This document shows positions 41,990-51,408 of a DNA stretch of 64,000 nucleotides, one piece after another. Both the position numbers and the translations under genes were made by a program. The DNA is taken from contig NZ_NIJF01000044.1 in assembly GCF_003316765.1 (NCBI RefSeq), forward strand, positions 104,629 to 168,628. Direction: 5' to 3'. The notes under the pieces were generated by a model. That model was not told the origin of the DNA. It saw only the letters and a program-made list of their open reading frames with translations, and did no database searches. This stretch comes from Bacillus sp. P14.5 (lineage in GTDB: Bacteria; Bacillota; Bacilli; Bacillales; Bacillaceae_B). The first letter of the stretch is position 1. Each line of letters starts with the position of its first letter.

Positions 41990-44193
41990 TTGAAAAACAC
42001 AAAGAGAAAGAAGAAGACACATGTGCCCGTTCGGATGAATATTTTGTTTTTTGCTGTCTTTTTATTATTTTCTTTATTGATCCTGCGGCTAGGTTTGGTA
42101 CAAATTGTCTCAGGTGAAGAGTATAAGCGGGAAGTGGAAAGAACAGAGGATGTGCTTGTCAATAACAGTGTCCCAAGAGGGAAAATTTATGACAGGGTCG
42201 GGAATGTCATAGTAGATAACACTCCGATGAATGCCATTACATATACAAGGACGCAGTCTACTAAACCTGAAGACATGATAAAAGTGGCCCGTGGTCTTGC
42301 AGAACTGATTGAAATGGACACGGAAGCTGTGAGAGATCGGGATAAAAAAGATTATTGGATGCTGATCAACAAAGAGGAAGCGGATAAAAAAGTCCCTGCT
42401 GAAGAGAAAGCGGAGATAGGCAGTGATGAAGAACTCTCACAAGATGAAATCAATGCGAAAATCTATCAGTTGACTTTGGACAGGATCAGCGAAGAAGACC
42501 TGGCGACTCTTTCCAAACAAGACATTGAGGACCTAGCCATTTTCCGTGAGATGAACAGCGGATATGCCTTGTCCCCGCAAATGGTTAAGAATAAAGGAGT
42601 AACCCAGGAGGAGTTCGCGAGAGTAAGTGAACACCTTTCTGAACTGCCCGGTGTTAATACCACCACAGACTGGGAAAGGACCTACGTGTTTGATAAAACC
42701 CTGAGGTCCATCCTCGGGAACGTTTCTTCTTCAAGAGAAGGACTTCCAAGTGAAATGGTAGATTACTATTTAGCAAGAGATTACACGCGGAATGACCGGG
42801 TGGGGCAGACCTATCTGGAGCTTCAATATGAAGATGTATTGAAGGGGCAAAAAGAAAAATTAAAAATATCACTAAAGACGGAAGTGTACTGGAATCCGTA
42901 CTGATGCAGGAAGGGCAGCGCGGAAAAGATGTTGTTCTGACAATCGATATGGAACTGCAGCAGGAAGTGGAAAAGATCGTGACAGAAGAGCTGCTGAAAA
43001 ATGTCTCCAATCCGGACTCGTCACATCTTGACAGGGCATTCGTGGTCCTGATGGATCCCAATACTGGTGAAATCCTGGCCATGGTCGGCAAGAGATACGC
43101 CAAAGACCCAAATACAGGGGAGTATGGAATCCAGGATTACGCACTGGGTACGTATACAAGCTTTTATGAAGTGGGATCAGTGGTAAAGGGAGCTACAGTA
43201 TTGACAGGGTATATGACCGGAGTCCTGACCCCAGGTGAGGTAATCAGGGATGAACCTATCAAAGTCAAAGGCACCCCGATTAAGAAATCATGGTATGGGG
43301 GATCAAGGTCATTAACTGATCAGCAAGCCCTCGAGGTATCTTCAAATGGTTATATGTGGAAAGTGGCAATGAGAATTGGCGGAAATCCAAATTACGTACG
43401 GGACGCATCCATTAGCGGGAGTGCTGATGACTTAGAAAATATGAGAAACCACTTTGCCCAGTTCGGGCTTGGTGTCAGCACAGGAATTGATCTGCCTGGT
43501 GAAGTGGATGGTTACAAAGGAACTTTCCATACACCAGGGAACATGATGGACTTTGCCATAGGACAGTTCGATACGTATACACCGATGCAGCTGGCTCAGT
43601 ATGTTTCTACCATCGCCAATGATGGGTACCGGGTACAGCCGCATATTCTTAAGGAAGTCCGTAAGCCGACTGTTGATAATGGAAGCATGGGTCCTTTAGA
43701 GACGGTCAAACAGCCCGAAATCCTAAATAAAGTCAATGTGACTCAATCTCAGATGGAACACGTGCAGCAAGGTTTTTACCGTGTATATCACTATGAAGAT
43801 GGTACAGCATATAGAGAATTTAATGATGCCCCTTATGTAGCAGCTGGTAAATCAGGTACGGCCGAAACAAGGTACAGAGATCCTGCAACCGGAAACTATC
43901 ATGATACGTATAATACAACGTTGATTGGTTATGCGCCATATGACCAGCCTGAAGTGGCATTCTCCACGGTGGTGCCATGGTCACATAATGGCAGCCAAGA
44001 TCCATACATCAACAAGAATATTTCCAGAAAAGTGATGGATAAGTATTTCGAGTTAAAGAAAGATCGTGAAAAAGAAGGATTAAACTCATCCGAAGCAGAA
44101 AGAAAAGTTGAAAATGTTGATGAGGCAGAAGAACTGCAAGAAGAAACTCGAGAAGAAAACGCGTCAGGAGAGAGCACAACTGAAGAAGAGTAA
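41990..44193 (+). pseudogene. pbpA: Penicillin-binding protein PbpA (class B transpeptidase), single-base frameshift as read
   Basis: The N-terminal part (TTG 41990, one membrane helix at about 16-38, dimerisation domain) ends at 42904. The transpeptidase part lies in another frame. One added A in the A5 run 42855-42859 gives KEKIKNITKDGSVLESVLMQEG and 734 residues, near the B. subtilis PBP2A length of 716. The active-site motifs are intact: SVVK (nucleophile Ser), SSN and KSGT. It crosslinks peptidoglycan during side-wall elongation. The C-terminus has a Glu-rich tail. The frame break is most likely a sequencing error. Confidence 0.9.
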
Positions 44194-44196
44194 GTT

Positions 44197-44236
44197 AAAG
44201 GAAACTTTCCGATATTGGAAGGTTTCCTTTTTTTTG
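44197..44236 (+). terminator. Terminator after pbpA
   Basis: AAAGGAAACTTTCC pairs with GGAAGGTTTCCTTT (near perfect), followed by more T. Confidence 0.9.
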
Positions 44237-44326
44237 TTGAATAATTTCGCTGATTTTATCGAATAATATCTTTAATTCGATAAAATTTCCCGTAATCTTA
44301 TCCAAATAACCGTGAAAAAAGTCGAA

Positions 44327-44377
44327 TTTACAAAAGCTTTACAATCGATTAAAACCGGATTAACACTTCTCTATTAT
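44327..44377 (+). promoter_or_regulatory. Pho box and promoter of the pst operon
   Basis: Four hexamers each separated by exactly 5 nt: TTTACA (44327), TTTACA (44338), TTAAAA (44349) and TTAACA (44360). This matches the PhoP-P recognition pattern TT(A/C)ACA with 11-bp periodicity. A -10-like TATTAT lies at 44372-44377, 50 nt before pstS. It predicts induction by PhoPR under phosphate starvation. Confidence 0.9.
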
Positions 44378-44426
44378 TCTATTACTCGTAGGACAAAACA
44401 AAAATTTCTTTAGGGGGAATTTAGGA

Positions 44427-45455
44427 ATGAAGAACTTCAAAGGACTACTTCTTTTAGTAGTAATGGCAGCACTAGTAATGTTTACGGCTGCTTGCGGAAC
44501 TAACAATGGAAACAACACTGCCAATAATGGCGGTAACTCAAACACTGGAAACAACGGCGGTAACACTGAAGGTGAAGAAACTACCGAAGAAACTGCTTCA
44601 CTTGAAGGAAGCGTAGTAATCGATGGTTCTGGTACAGTTTATCCGTTCATGTCTCAAATGGCTGAGAACTATATGGGTGAAAATGGAGACGTTTCTGTAG
44701 AAGTAAGCCGTGCAGGTACTTCTGCCGGATTTAAGAAATTCCTTGTTGAAGAAGGCGGCACAGACTTCAATGATGCATCTCGTGAAATTAAAGACGAAGA
44801 GTTAACTACTGCGGATGATCTAGGAATCGAAGTTCTTGAGATGCAAGTTGCACTTGATGGTTTGACGTTTGTAATCAACCCTGAAAATGACTGGGCAACT
44901 GAAATGACTCAAGAAGAAGTAGTGAATATCTTCCTTGCTGAAGGTGGAGTAACAAAATGGTCCGATATCAACCCAGAATGGCCGGATGAAGAAATCAAGC
45001 CTATGGGTCCAAACGAAAACCATGGTACGAACGAATTCATGTTTGAAACAATCATGGAAGAAAAAGATTTTGTTGACGGTGTAAACCTGCAGCAAGAATA
45101 CTCAACTCTTGTTGACCTTGTATCTAAAGACAAAAACGCAATCGCGTTTTTCGGATATGGTTACTATGACAACAACAAAGATAAAATCAGTGCTGTAAAT
45201 GTTGACTTCGGCGATGGTCCTGTAGAGCCTAGCCTTGACACAATCGGATTAAGCGAAGATTTTGCATATAATCCATTTACACGTCCAGTATTTACTTACC
45301 TGAATGTGAATATGGCTAAAGAAAAGCCACAAGTTCTTGACTATGCAAAATACACAATGAACAATGCTCAAGACGTAGCTACTGCTACAGGTTTTGCTCC
45401 TCTAGCAGATGAAACTATCGAAGAAAACCTAGCTAAATTAGAAGAAATTCAATAA
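44427..45455 (+). CDS. pstS: Phosphate-binding lipoprotein PstS
   Basis: 342 residues. A lipoprotein signal ends in FTAAC (Cys about residue 23), followed by a low-complexity Asn/Gly/Thr-rich linker (about 24-50) and the phosphate-binding fold: GSGTVYPFM near the start and SRAGTSAGFKKF lining the ligand pocket. It delivers phosphate to PstCA. ATG 44427 follows GGGGGAA. The Pho box lies just upstream. A strong hairpin between pstS and pstC probably limits readthrough and lets PstS be made in excess. Confidence 0.96.
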   Translation: MKNFKGLLLLVVMAALVMFTAACGTNNGNNTANNGGNSNTGNNGGNTEGEETTEETASLEGSVVIDGSGTVYPFMSQMAENYMGENGDVSVEVSRAGTSAGFKKFLVEEGGTDFNDASREIKDEELTTADDLGIEVLEMQVALDGLTFVINPENDWATEMTQEEVVNIFLAEGGVTKWSDINPEWPDEEIKPMGPNENHGTNEFMFETIMEEKDFVDGVNLQQEYSTLVDLVSKDKNAIAFFGYGYYDNNKDKISAVNVDFGDGPVEPSLDTIGLSEDFAYNPFTRPVFTYLNVNMAKEKPQVLDYAKYTMNNAQDVATATGFAPLADETIEENLAKLEEIQ

Positions 45456-45479
45456 TAATTTTAGTCGAACTGCACGCTG

Positions 45480-45512
45480 AGAAGATGAGAAGATAATTCC
45501 TTCTCATCTTCT
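45480..45512 (+). terminator. Intercistronic hairpin pstS-pstC
   Basis: A perfect 13-bp stem (AGAAGATGAGAAG / CTTCTCATCTTCT), 7-nt loop, with no T-run. More likely a partial terminator or mRNA-stabilising element within the operon than a full stop. Confidence 0.75.
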
Positions 45513-45578
45513 TGTGTGTTAGTAAAATAAGAGTAATTTTCTTCCTCAAGGGATGAAGGATGAAAGGGGTTATCAACC

Positions 45579-46526
45579 ATGAAGGATTCTGGAACGAATG
45601 GCCAATTGAATGTTCGTGAAATGATCGACGAAAAGAAAAATACACTGAACATCAATTCTGTCATGGAAAAGTTCATTCCGAAATTCTTATTTGCCATTGC
45701 GGCGATATCGATTTTTACGACAATTGGAATTGTTTTTACCTTATTAGCAGAGACGGTTAACTTTTTTAGGAATGTTCCCTTCTTGGACTTTTTCACAGGG
45801 ACAGAATTGAATCCAATCGGAAGAGAACCGCAGTTTGGGGTACTGCCGTTGCTCACTGGTACGATTATTTCTTCTGTGATTGCTATGTTTGTTGCGATTC
45901 CGGTGGGATTAATGTCTGCTGTCTATTTGAGTGAATATGCTACAGATAGAGTTAGAAAAACACTGAAACCAATTTTAGAAATCCTTGCGGGAATTCCAAC
46001 AATCGTTTATGGATTCTTTGCATTTACATTTGTGACTCCTCTAATAAGATCATTTATTCCTGCGGTAGAACCTACGAATATCCTCAGTCCAGGAATAGTA
46101 ATGGGAATTATGATCATCCCAATGGTGGCATCTCTTTCTGAGGATGCAATGAGTTCTGTACCCAACTCAATGAGAGAAGGAGCACTCGCACTTGGTGCAA
46201 CAAAACTCGAAGTAACCTGGAAAGTGGTTATTCCTGCTGCTATTTCTGGAATAATATCTTCCTTTGTACTTGGTATATCCCGTGCGATTGGAGAAACGAT
46301 GATTGTTACGATTGCTTCTGGAAGCAATAAAAACTTCACGTTTGATATTACCCAATCCATGCAGACTATGACTGCTTATATAGTAGAGGTAACCGGCGGA
46401 GAAGCAGCAGCCGGAACAACGATTTACTACAGCTTATACGCTGTAGCAATGACTTTGTTCGTGTTCACTTTGATCATGAACTTGATTGCACAATATATTT
46501 CTCGTAGATTCAGGGAGGAATATTAA
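45579..46526 (+). CDS. pstC: Phosphate ABC permease PstC
   Basis: 315 residues, about six membrane helices, and the permease-ATPase coupling loop (REGALALGATKLEVTWKVV, about residue 205). It forms half of the phosphate channel. ATG 45579 follows AAAGGGG. The stop is 2 nt from pstA. Confidence 0.96.
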   Translation: MKDSGTNGQLNVREMIDEKKNTLNINSVMEKFIPKFLFAIAAISIFTTIGIVFTLLAETVNFFRNVPFLDFFTGTELNPIGREPQFGVLPLLTGTIISSVIAMFVAIPVGLMSAVYLSEYATDRVRKTLKPILEILAGIPTIVYGFFAFTFVTPLIRSFIPAVEPTNILSPGIVMGIMIIPMVASLSEDAMSSVPNSMREGALALGATKLEVTWKVVIPAAISGIISSFVLGISRAIGETMIVTIASGSNKNFTFDITQSMQTMTAYIVEVTGGEAAAGTTIYYSLYAVAMTLFVFTLIMNLIAQYISRRFREEY

Positions 46527-46528
46527 TT

Positions 46529-47413
46529 ATGAAGTATGTAAACGCAGAACAAGTACAAAAGCAAATGGGCTTGCGCTTATTTAAGAATAAGCTGGCTAAG
46601 ACTGTATTTTTACTATCCATTCTTTTCGGATTGGTTGTATTGGTGACTTTGATTTACCGTGTTGCATCTGACAGTGTCGGATGGATCGACTTTGGTTTTC
46701 TTTCAGGAAAGCTCTCAGTGAATCCTGACAAGGCAGGAATTCTAGGTGCCATCCTCGGAACGGTCTGGCTGATGCTTGTCGTTGCGCCAGTGACGATGTT
46801 CCTCGGTGTCGGTACGGCAATTTACCTTGAAGAATATGCAAAAGAAGGCAAGCTGAAGAGTATTATCCAAACAAATATCAGTAATCTCGCTGGTGTACCA
46901 TCTGTAGTATTTGGTATTCTTGGTCTGACAGTATTTGTCAGGATGGCTGACTTAGGTAACATCGTCCTTGCCGGAGGTTTGACAATGTCCCTGCTCGTTC
47001 TTCCAATAGTAGTTGTGGCGAGCCAGGAAGCCCTGAGAGCAGTACCTCAATTCTTAAGAGAAGCATCTTATGGAATGGGAGCTACCAAGTGGCAGACTGT
47101 CAAAAATATTGTTTTGCCAACAGCTATACCGGGTATTTTAACTGGTGTAATCCTAGCTTTATCACGTGCAATTGGTGAAACAGCACCTCTTGTCGTTATC
47201 GGTATTCCTGCACTATTGATCCCACTGCCAGAAGGCGTTTTTGACAAATTTACGGTAATGCCAATGCAAATTTATTATTGGACAGTTGACTCTGCTTTGA
47301 CTGATGAATATGCCTATTTAGCAGCGGCTACGATTGTTGTGTTATTGATTGTACTGTTCGCCATGAACTCGATCGCAATCATTATCAGGAACAAGTTTCA
47401 AAAGAGATTCTAA
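46529..47413 (+). CDS. pstA: Phosphate ABC permease PstA
   Basis: 294 residues with six hydrophobic helices and an EAA-type loop (REASYGMGATKWQTVKNIV, about 175). It pairs with PstC. ATG 46529 has AGGGAGG inside the end of pstC. The gene is tightly packed in the operon. Confidence 0.96.
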   Translation: MKYVNAEQVQKQMGLRLFKNKLAKTVFLLSILFGLVVLVTLIYRVASDSVGWIDFGFLSGKLSVNPDKAGILGAILGTVWLMLVVAPVTMFLGVGTAIYLEEYAKEGKLKSIIQTNISNLAGVPSVVFGILGLTVFVRMADLGNIVLAGGLTMSLLVLPIVVVASQEALRAVPQFLREASYGMGATKWQTVKNIVLPTAIPGILTGVILALSRAIGETAPLVVIGIPALLIPLPEGVFDKFTVMPMQIYYWTVDSALTDEYAYLAAATIVVLLIVLFAMNSIAIIIRNKFQKRF

Positions 47414-47431
47414 TTTTTGGAGGTTTTTTCA

Positions 47432-48259
47432 ATGGCAGTACTATCTGGTCACGAGAAGAAGAGTAAAATCACTTTAAAAGAAGATACAACGGGCAGCCAA
47501 AAGAAAAGCATTGTTTATGAAACAAAAGACCTTAATCTTTGGTACGGAGAAGACAAAGCCCTGAAAAATATTAACCTTGCGATAAACCAAAATGAAGTTA
47601 CAGCTATTATCGGACCCTCCGGGTGCGGTAAGTCCACTTTCATTAAAACCTTAAACAGAATGGTTGAATTGATTCCGGTTGTGAAAATTTCCGGCGATAT
47701 CAATTACAGAGGAAAAAGTATTCTTGATAAGTCCTTTACTGTTGAAGACTTGAGAACAAGGGTAGGGATGGTATTCCAGAAACCAAACCCTTTCCCTAAA
47801 TCAATCTACGACAATGTTGCGTATGGCCCACGAATCCACGGCATCAAAAATAAAAAGGTACTTGATGAAATCGTGGAAAAAAGTCTTCGAGGCGCAGCTA
47901 TCTGGGATGAAGTCAAAGACCGTTTGAAGGAAAATGCTTATGGCCTTTCAGGCGGACAGCAGCAGCGTCTTTGCATTGCCCGCTGTTTAGCAATCGAACC
48001 TGATGTCATTTTAATGGACGAACCGACATCAGCGCTTGACCCGATTTCTACTCTTAAAGTGGAAGAACTTGTTCAAGATTTGAAAAAAGACTATAGCATT
48101 ATCATCGTTACGCACAATATGCAGCAGGCTGCACGTATTTCAGATAAGACTGCCTTCTTCTTGAATGGAGAGGTCATTGAATTCGATAAAACTGATACTA
48201 TATTCTCTACTCCAAGCGATAAGAGAACAGAGGATTATATTTCAGGCAGATTCGGTTGA
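47432..48259 (+). CDS. pstB: Phosphate ABC ATPase PstB
   Basis: 275 residues from ATG 47432 (GGAGG 9 nt upstream). Walker [10 protein letters not shown], signature LSGGQQQR, Walker [14 protein letters not shown] and switch His in [10 protein letters not shown]. An N-terminal extension of about 25 residues precedes the ABC core. B. subtilis has two pstB genes in tandem; here there is one. Confidence 0.97.
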   Translation: MAVLSGHEKKSKITLKEDTTGSQKKSIVYETKDLNLWYGEDKALKNINLAINQNEVTAIIGPSGCGKSTFIKTLNRMVELIPVVKISGDINYRGKSILDKSFTVEDLRTRVGMVFQKPNPFPKSIYDNVAYGPRIHGIKNKKVLDEIVEKSLRGAAIWDEVKDRLKENAYGLSGGQQQRLCIARCLAIEPDVILMDEPTSALDPISTLKVEELVQDLKKDYSIIIVTHNMQQAARISDKTAFFLNGEVIEFDKTDTIFSTPSDKRTEDYISGRFG

Positions 48260-48265
48260 TTATGT

Positions 48266-48298
48266 GATATCCTTAGTTCATCAGCTAAGGATATTTTC
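48266..48298 (+). terminator. Hairpin pstB-phoU
   Basis: ATATCCTTAG pairs with CTAAGGATAT over a 7-nt loop, followed by TTTTCC. A possible partial terminator before phoU. Confidence 0.75.
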
Positions 48299-48387
48299 CT
48301 ATGGAAGATTACTAAGAAACTTAACAAATCTATAGAGCCGGTTAAAGCAAGAATCATTCATGGATAACTATAATTGGAGGGGTATGT

Positions 48388-49044
48388 ATGGCCAGAGGAC
48401 AGTTTGATGAAAGTTTGCAGGATCTGCAGGCAAAATTAATGGAGCTGGGAAGATTAGCAAACACCGCTCTTGATGCTAGCGTTAAAGCTCTTGAAGAACA
48501 GGATATTGAAAAAGCATTGGAAATCATAGAAGACGATACACATGCAGATCTGCTTGAAGAAGAAATCAATGATATTGCCATTCTGCTTATCGCGAAACAG
48601 CAGCCTGTGGCAACGGACCTGCGAAGAATTATTGTTACAATTAAAGTGGCATCCGACATCGAAAGGATTGCGGATTTTGCAGTTAATATTGCTAAATCAA
48701 CAATCAGGATCGGTAAGGAACCGCTGATTAAGCCAATTAAGAATATTAAACAAATGTACACACTCACATCAAACATGATTAACCTGACTCTTGAATCGTT
48801 AGTTGAAGAAGATGTGGTGAAGGCTAAGAAGATTGCTGATCTTGATGATGAAATTGATGACCTGTATGGGGAGACAATCAGGGAATTGCTTACTCTTAAT
48901 AAACAGAAGCCTGAGTTCACCGATCAGATCACACAGTTGTCATTCATCTGCCGCTACCTTGAACGGTCAGCAGATCACGCTACTAATGTAGCGGAAGGAG
49001 TATTCTATCTAGTCAAAGGAAGACGTTTCGATTTGAATTCCTAA
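48388..49044 (+). CDS. phoU: Phosphate signalling protein PhoU
   Basis: 218 residues, all-helical, with the two PhoU repeats (DIERIADFAVNIAK and YLERSADHATNVAEG, the metal-binding E-x-x-x-D motifs). It links Pst transport state to phosphate control. ATG 48388 follows GGAGGGG. Classical B. subtilis 168 lacks phoU at this locus, so its presence is a difference from the model strain. Confidence 0.95.
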   Translation: MARGQFDESLQDLQAKLMELGRLANTALDASVKALEEQDIEKALEIIEDDTHADLLEEEINDIAILLIAKQQPVATDLRRIIVTIKVASDIERIADFAVNIAKSTIRIGKEPLIKPIKNIKQMYTLTSNMINLTLESLVEEDVVKAKKIADLDDEIDDLYGETIRELLTLNKQKPEFTDQITQLSFICRYLERSADHATNVAEGVFYLVKGRRFDLNS

Positions 49045-49046
49045 GC

Positions 49047-49086
49047 AAAGTAAAAAGGCAGCCCAATGCGGCTGCCTTTTTACTTT
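49047..49086. terminator. Bidirectional terminator phoU / yqzC
   Basis: A perfect 17-bp stem (49047-49063 with 49070-49086), loop CAATGC. It has T-runs within both arms and lies between convergent genes; the yqzC stop codon is inside the stem. Confidence 0.93.
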
Positions 49087-49538
49087 GTTAATAAAGTTGA
49101 TATTTCCTCGAGCGTCATTTCTGAATGAAGCTGATAATCACCAATCTGGATTCTATCGGCCCGTCCGCTTTTCACCAGGTAGCTGTTAAAGTCACTTGCA
49201 TTCTTTATAATTCCCTTGCTTTCAAGCTCGGTGCTGATTTCGATGGGGGTCATCCCAGTTGAAACGGTTAGTGTGATTTCACTTCTTTCTTCTGTTACGG
49301 TGTCTGTTTCCTGTTCTGCTTCTTCCTTATTCTCCGTAAGGGTTTTTACCTTGTCCTCGAGGTTTCCTATTTCTTCACGTTGATTCTCTGCTTCTTCCTC
49401 AGTCAAAATAACATATCCTTGTTCTTCAAGTGTATCCATGGACTCAGCTTGGTCCTTGTTAGTATAAGAGAAGATGATGAGGAGAATTGCAGAAAGCAAA
49501 AGACCTGCTGCGAATGCCCTTGTGTTTTGTTTATTCAT
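49080..49538 (-). CDS. yqzC: MltG-N-like anchored protein (YqzC type)
   Basis: 152 residues. One N-terminal membrane helix (about 8-26) is followed by a Glu-rich coiled-coil stretch (about 33-85) and a C-terminal domain (about 88-152, TVSTGMTPIEISTELESKGI...). The latter resembles the LysM-like first subdomain of MltG endolytic transglycosylases. The catalytic part of MltG is absent. It may bind glycan or guide wall assembly; this is inference. ATG 49538 with AAAGGAG on the minus strand. It is followed upstream by yqzD, 11 nt away. Confidence 0.82.
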   Translation of the reverse strand: MNKQNTRAFAAGLLLSAILLIIFSYTNKDQAESMDTLEEQGYVILTEEEAENQREEIGNLEDKVKTLTENKEEAEQETDTVTEERSEITLTVSTGMTPIEISTELESKGIIKNASDFNSYLVKSGRADRIQIGDYQLHSEMTLEEISTLLTK

Positions 49539-49549
49539 GGTGACTCCTT

Positions 49550-49909
49550 TCAGACACTGCGATCCCGGATGATTTCCTGCACATCCATCACTGGCAGTGC
49601 CGATTGCTTGGCGATTTGCTCAAGATTCATTCCTTGAGCATGAAGTGCCAGAACCTGATTCTTCACAATCTCGTGAACCTTCTTCTTCGGACGTTGAGAT
49701 GGTGGTGTCTGAAAGACCGGACCTTCATCCATTAATAACTCTTCTTCAAGGATCTTCAGCCTCTTTTTCATCGTGTAGTTTTCCTGAAGGAAGTTCATGG
49801 AAAGCTCTTCCATATCTTTTTCCATTGTTGTATATCGGTCTTTTTGAAAGAATGAAACTATAAATAGCAGGGTTGAAAGGGACAGAAGGCTGATAATAAT
49901 AATAGTCAT
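49550..49909 (-). CDS. yqzD: YqzD-like protein with membrane helix and HTH-like tail
   Basis: 119 residues. An N-terminal hydrophobic helix (about 2-22), a coiled coil, then a C-terminal helix-turn-helix-like block (MNLEQIAKQSALPVMDVQEI, about 93-113). Such an HTH on a membrane-anchored protein is unusual. It resembles the Bacillus YqzD family by position with yqzC. Function is unknown. ATG 49909 has GAGGTGA upstream on the minus strand. Confidence 0.78.
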   Translation of the reverse strand: MTIIIISLLSLSTLLFIVSFFQKDRYTTMEKDMEELSMNFLQENYTMKKRLKILEEELLMDEGPVFQTPPSQRPKKKVHEIVKNQVLALHAQGMNLEQIAKQSALPVMDVQEIIRDRSV

Positions 49910-50521
49910 AAAAGTTCACCTCGTATGTGTTAGCTACCTATTATTTATAGCACAGTTTATCGTATTTCTCTATAGATTCAATAGACTTAATCTTCAATTT
50001 ACACAGGCTGTTACCGGATGAAGGCGTGATTGAAAATAGTATGTGGTACTCGCTTGTATTCTCTGATTTATTTTAAAATAAGGCTCTTTTCTAAGAGGTA
50101 CCTCTTTTAATGCTGATTACCCTCCATCTATCCTCTTAAATCGGATGATTGGGGCGGAAGAAGAACGCCCCCTCCCGGACCTCAAGTTCCATTACCTGCG
50201 CGTTCACTAGAAACGATAAAAATGATTACTCTCTCGTATTCTGCATGGGATAATGCATTGCTAAAATCGGAATCCTTTTATGAGAATCTCCGTTATTTAT
50301 AGAAGAAACTTGTCGTTTTCCGTTAGCGGGCTGGAAAATATAGCACTATTTCAGGTGAAAATGAATTTTTTTTACGCTTCTTTCATTGTCTTAATGCATG
50401 CAGGCAAAATGCGACAAAATGCGTTTATTGTAGGTTTTTGCCCTTGGTGATAGGATTAAATGGACGAATAAATATTTTGATAATTGCATATATCCAAAAA
50501 TTAATCTCAGAGGTGAAAAGG
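49910..50521. other. Intergenic region of about 610 bp before the glycan cassette
   Basis: No gene is supported. A hairpin GGGGCG...CGCCCC lies at 50151-50171 without a T-run. The region must contain the yqzD promoter (minus) and that of the DUF4912 gene (plus). An upstream in-frame extension of the next gene (to 50438) lacks a ribosome-binding site. Confidence 0.55.
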
Positions 50522-51205
50522 ATGCTGGAGCAAATTATTGAATACCGCAATCAGGGCTTGTCTTTCAGGAAGATTGCAAAGGAAATGGATACAACAGTCG
50601 GAAAAGTGCAGTATCAATGGGTGAAATATCAAAAGGCGCTTGAGGAATCCCAGGCAGTTGTTGCGGCAGCCTCAGAGATTACCGGGATGCGGCCTAAACA
50701 TAAACGGCAGGGAAAATATAAAGGCAGAGTTTTTAATAAAAATACAAAAACAAAGATGTTGAAATCAAAAATGACGGCAGTATTTTCAGATGTCACAAGA
50801 ATCCTTTGTTATTGGAATATACCGGAAACAATTATAAAGCAAGTGAAGGGATTTCACGGGTTAAAGGAAGAACAATCTCTATATTGCTTAAGAGTATTTG
50901 ATATCACTTCAATCTCTTTTAACGGGCACAATCATCATAGTCATACAGATATTATTATACATCCTCACTCAACTCATTGGTTTATAAACAGTCTTCAACC
51001 CAATCGATCCTACTGTGTGGAGTATGGGATAGTAAGCCAGGCAGGACGGTTTACGGGTATAGTCCGCTCCAATGTAATTCAAACAGCGAGGACAGGCCAT
51101 GGACAGGACTATCATCCACTGGAGGTGCTTCAGGATTTTGAAGCAGGTCGATCAAAAAGCCCCCAATGGGTAGAGCATGTAAGCACCTATTCGTATTATT
51201 TATAG
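50522..51205 (+). CDS. HTH-DUF4912 protein
   Basis: 227 residues from ATG 50522 behind GAGGTGAAAAGG. Residues 1-35 form a helix-turn-helix of the resolvase/sigma type (GLSFRKIAKEMDTTVGKVQY). A basic linker follows (about 58-85, KHKRQGKYKGR...KNTKTK). The rest (about 90-227) is DUF4912-like, with WNIPETIIKQVKG, LRVFDIT, and the long His-rich segment FNGHNHHSHTDI. DUF4912 is, as I recall it, found near GH57/DUF1957 and GT4 glycan enzymes. The combination suggests a regulator or scaffold that senses sugar; this is inference. It precedes the glycosyltransferase by 200 bp. Confidence 0.8.
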   Translation: MLEQIIEYRNQGLSFRKIAKEMDTTVGKVQYQWVKYQKALEESQAVVAAASEITGMRPKHKRQGKYKGRVFNKNTKTKMLKSKMTAVFSDVTRILCYWNIPETIIKQVKGFHGLKEEQSLYCLRVFDITSISFNGHNHHSHTDIIIHPHSTHWFINSLQPNRSYCVEYGIVSQAGRFTGIVRSNVIQTARTGHGQDYHPLEVLQDFEAGRSKSPQWVEHVSTYSYYL

Positions 51206-51408
51206 GCTGTTTAGGTTAGATTGTTTCTGTCGGAAAATATCAAGAGCCGGGTTTCCCTGAATACTAAGAGTTTTCTCATTAAAGGCAGAGAGCTGCTCTT
51301 TTCTTTCCTGCTTATTGGGGATTTCCGGAATGGGGTATTTTTCTAAATTAATTTATATAAGCTAAAAATTTTTAAAAAAGAGCCTATTTAAAAAACTAGG
51401 AGGAAGTC

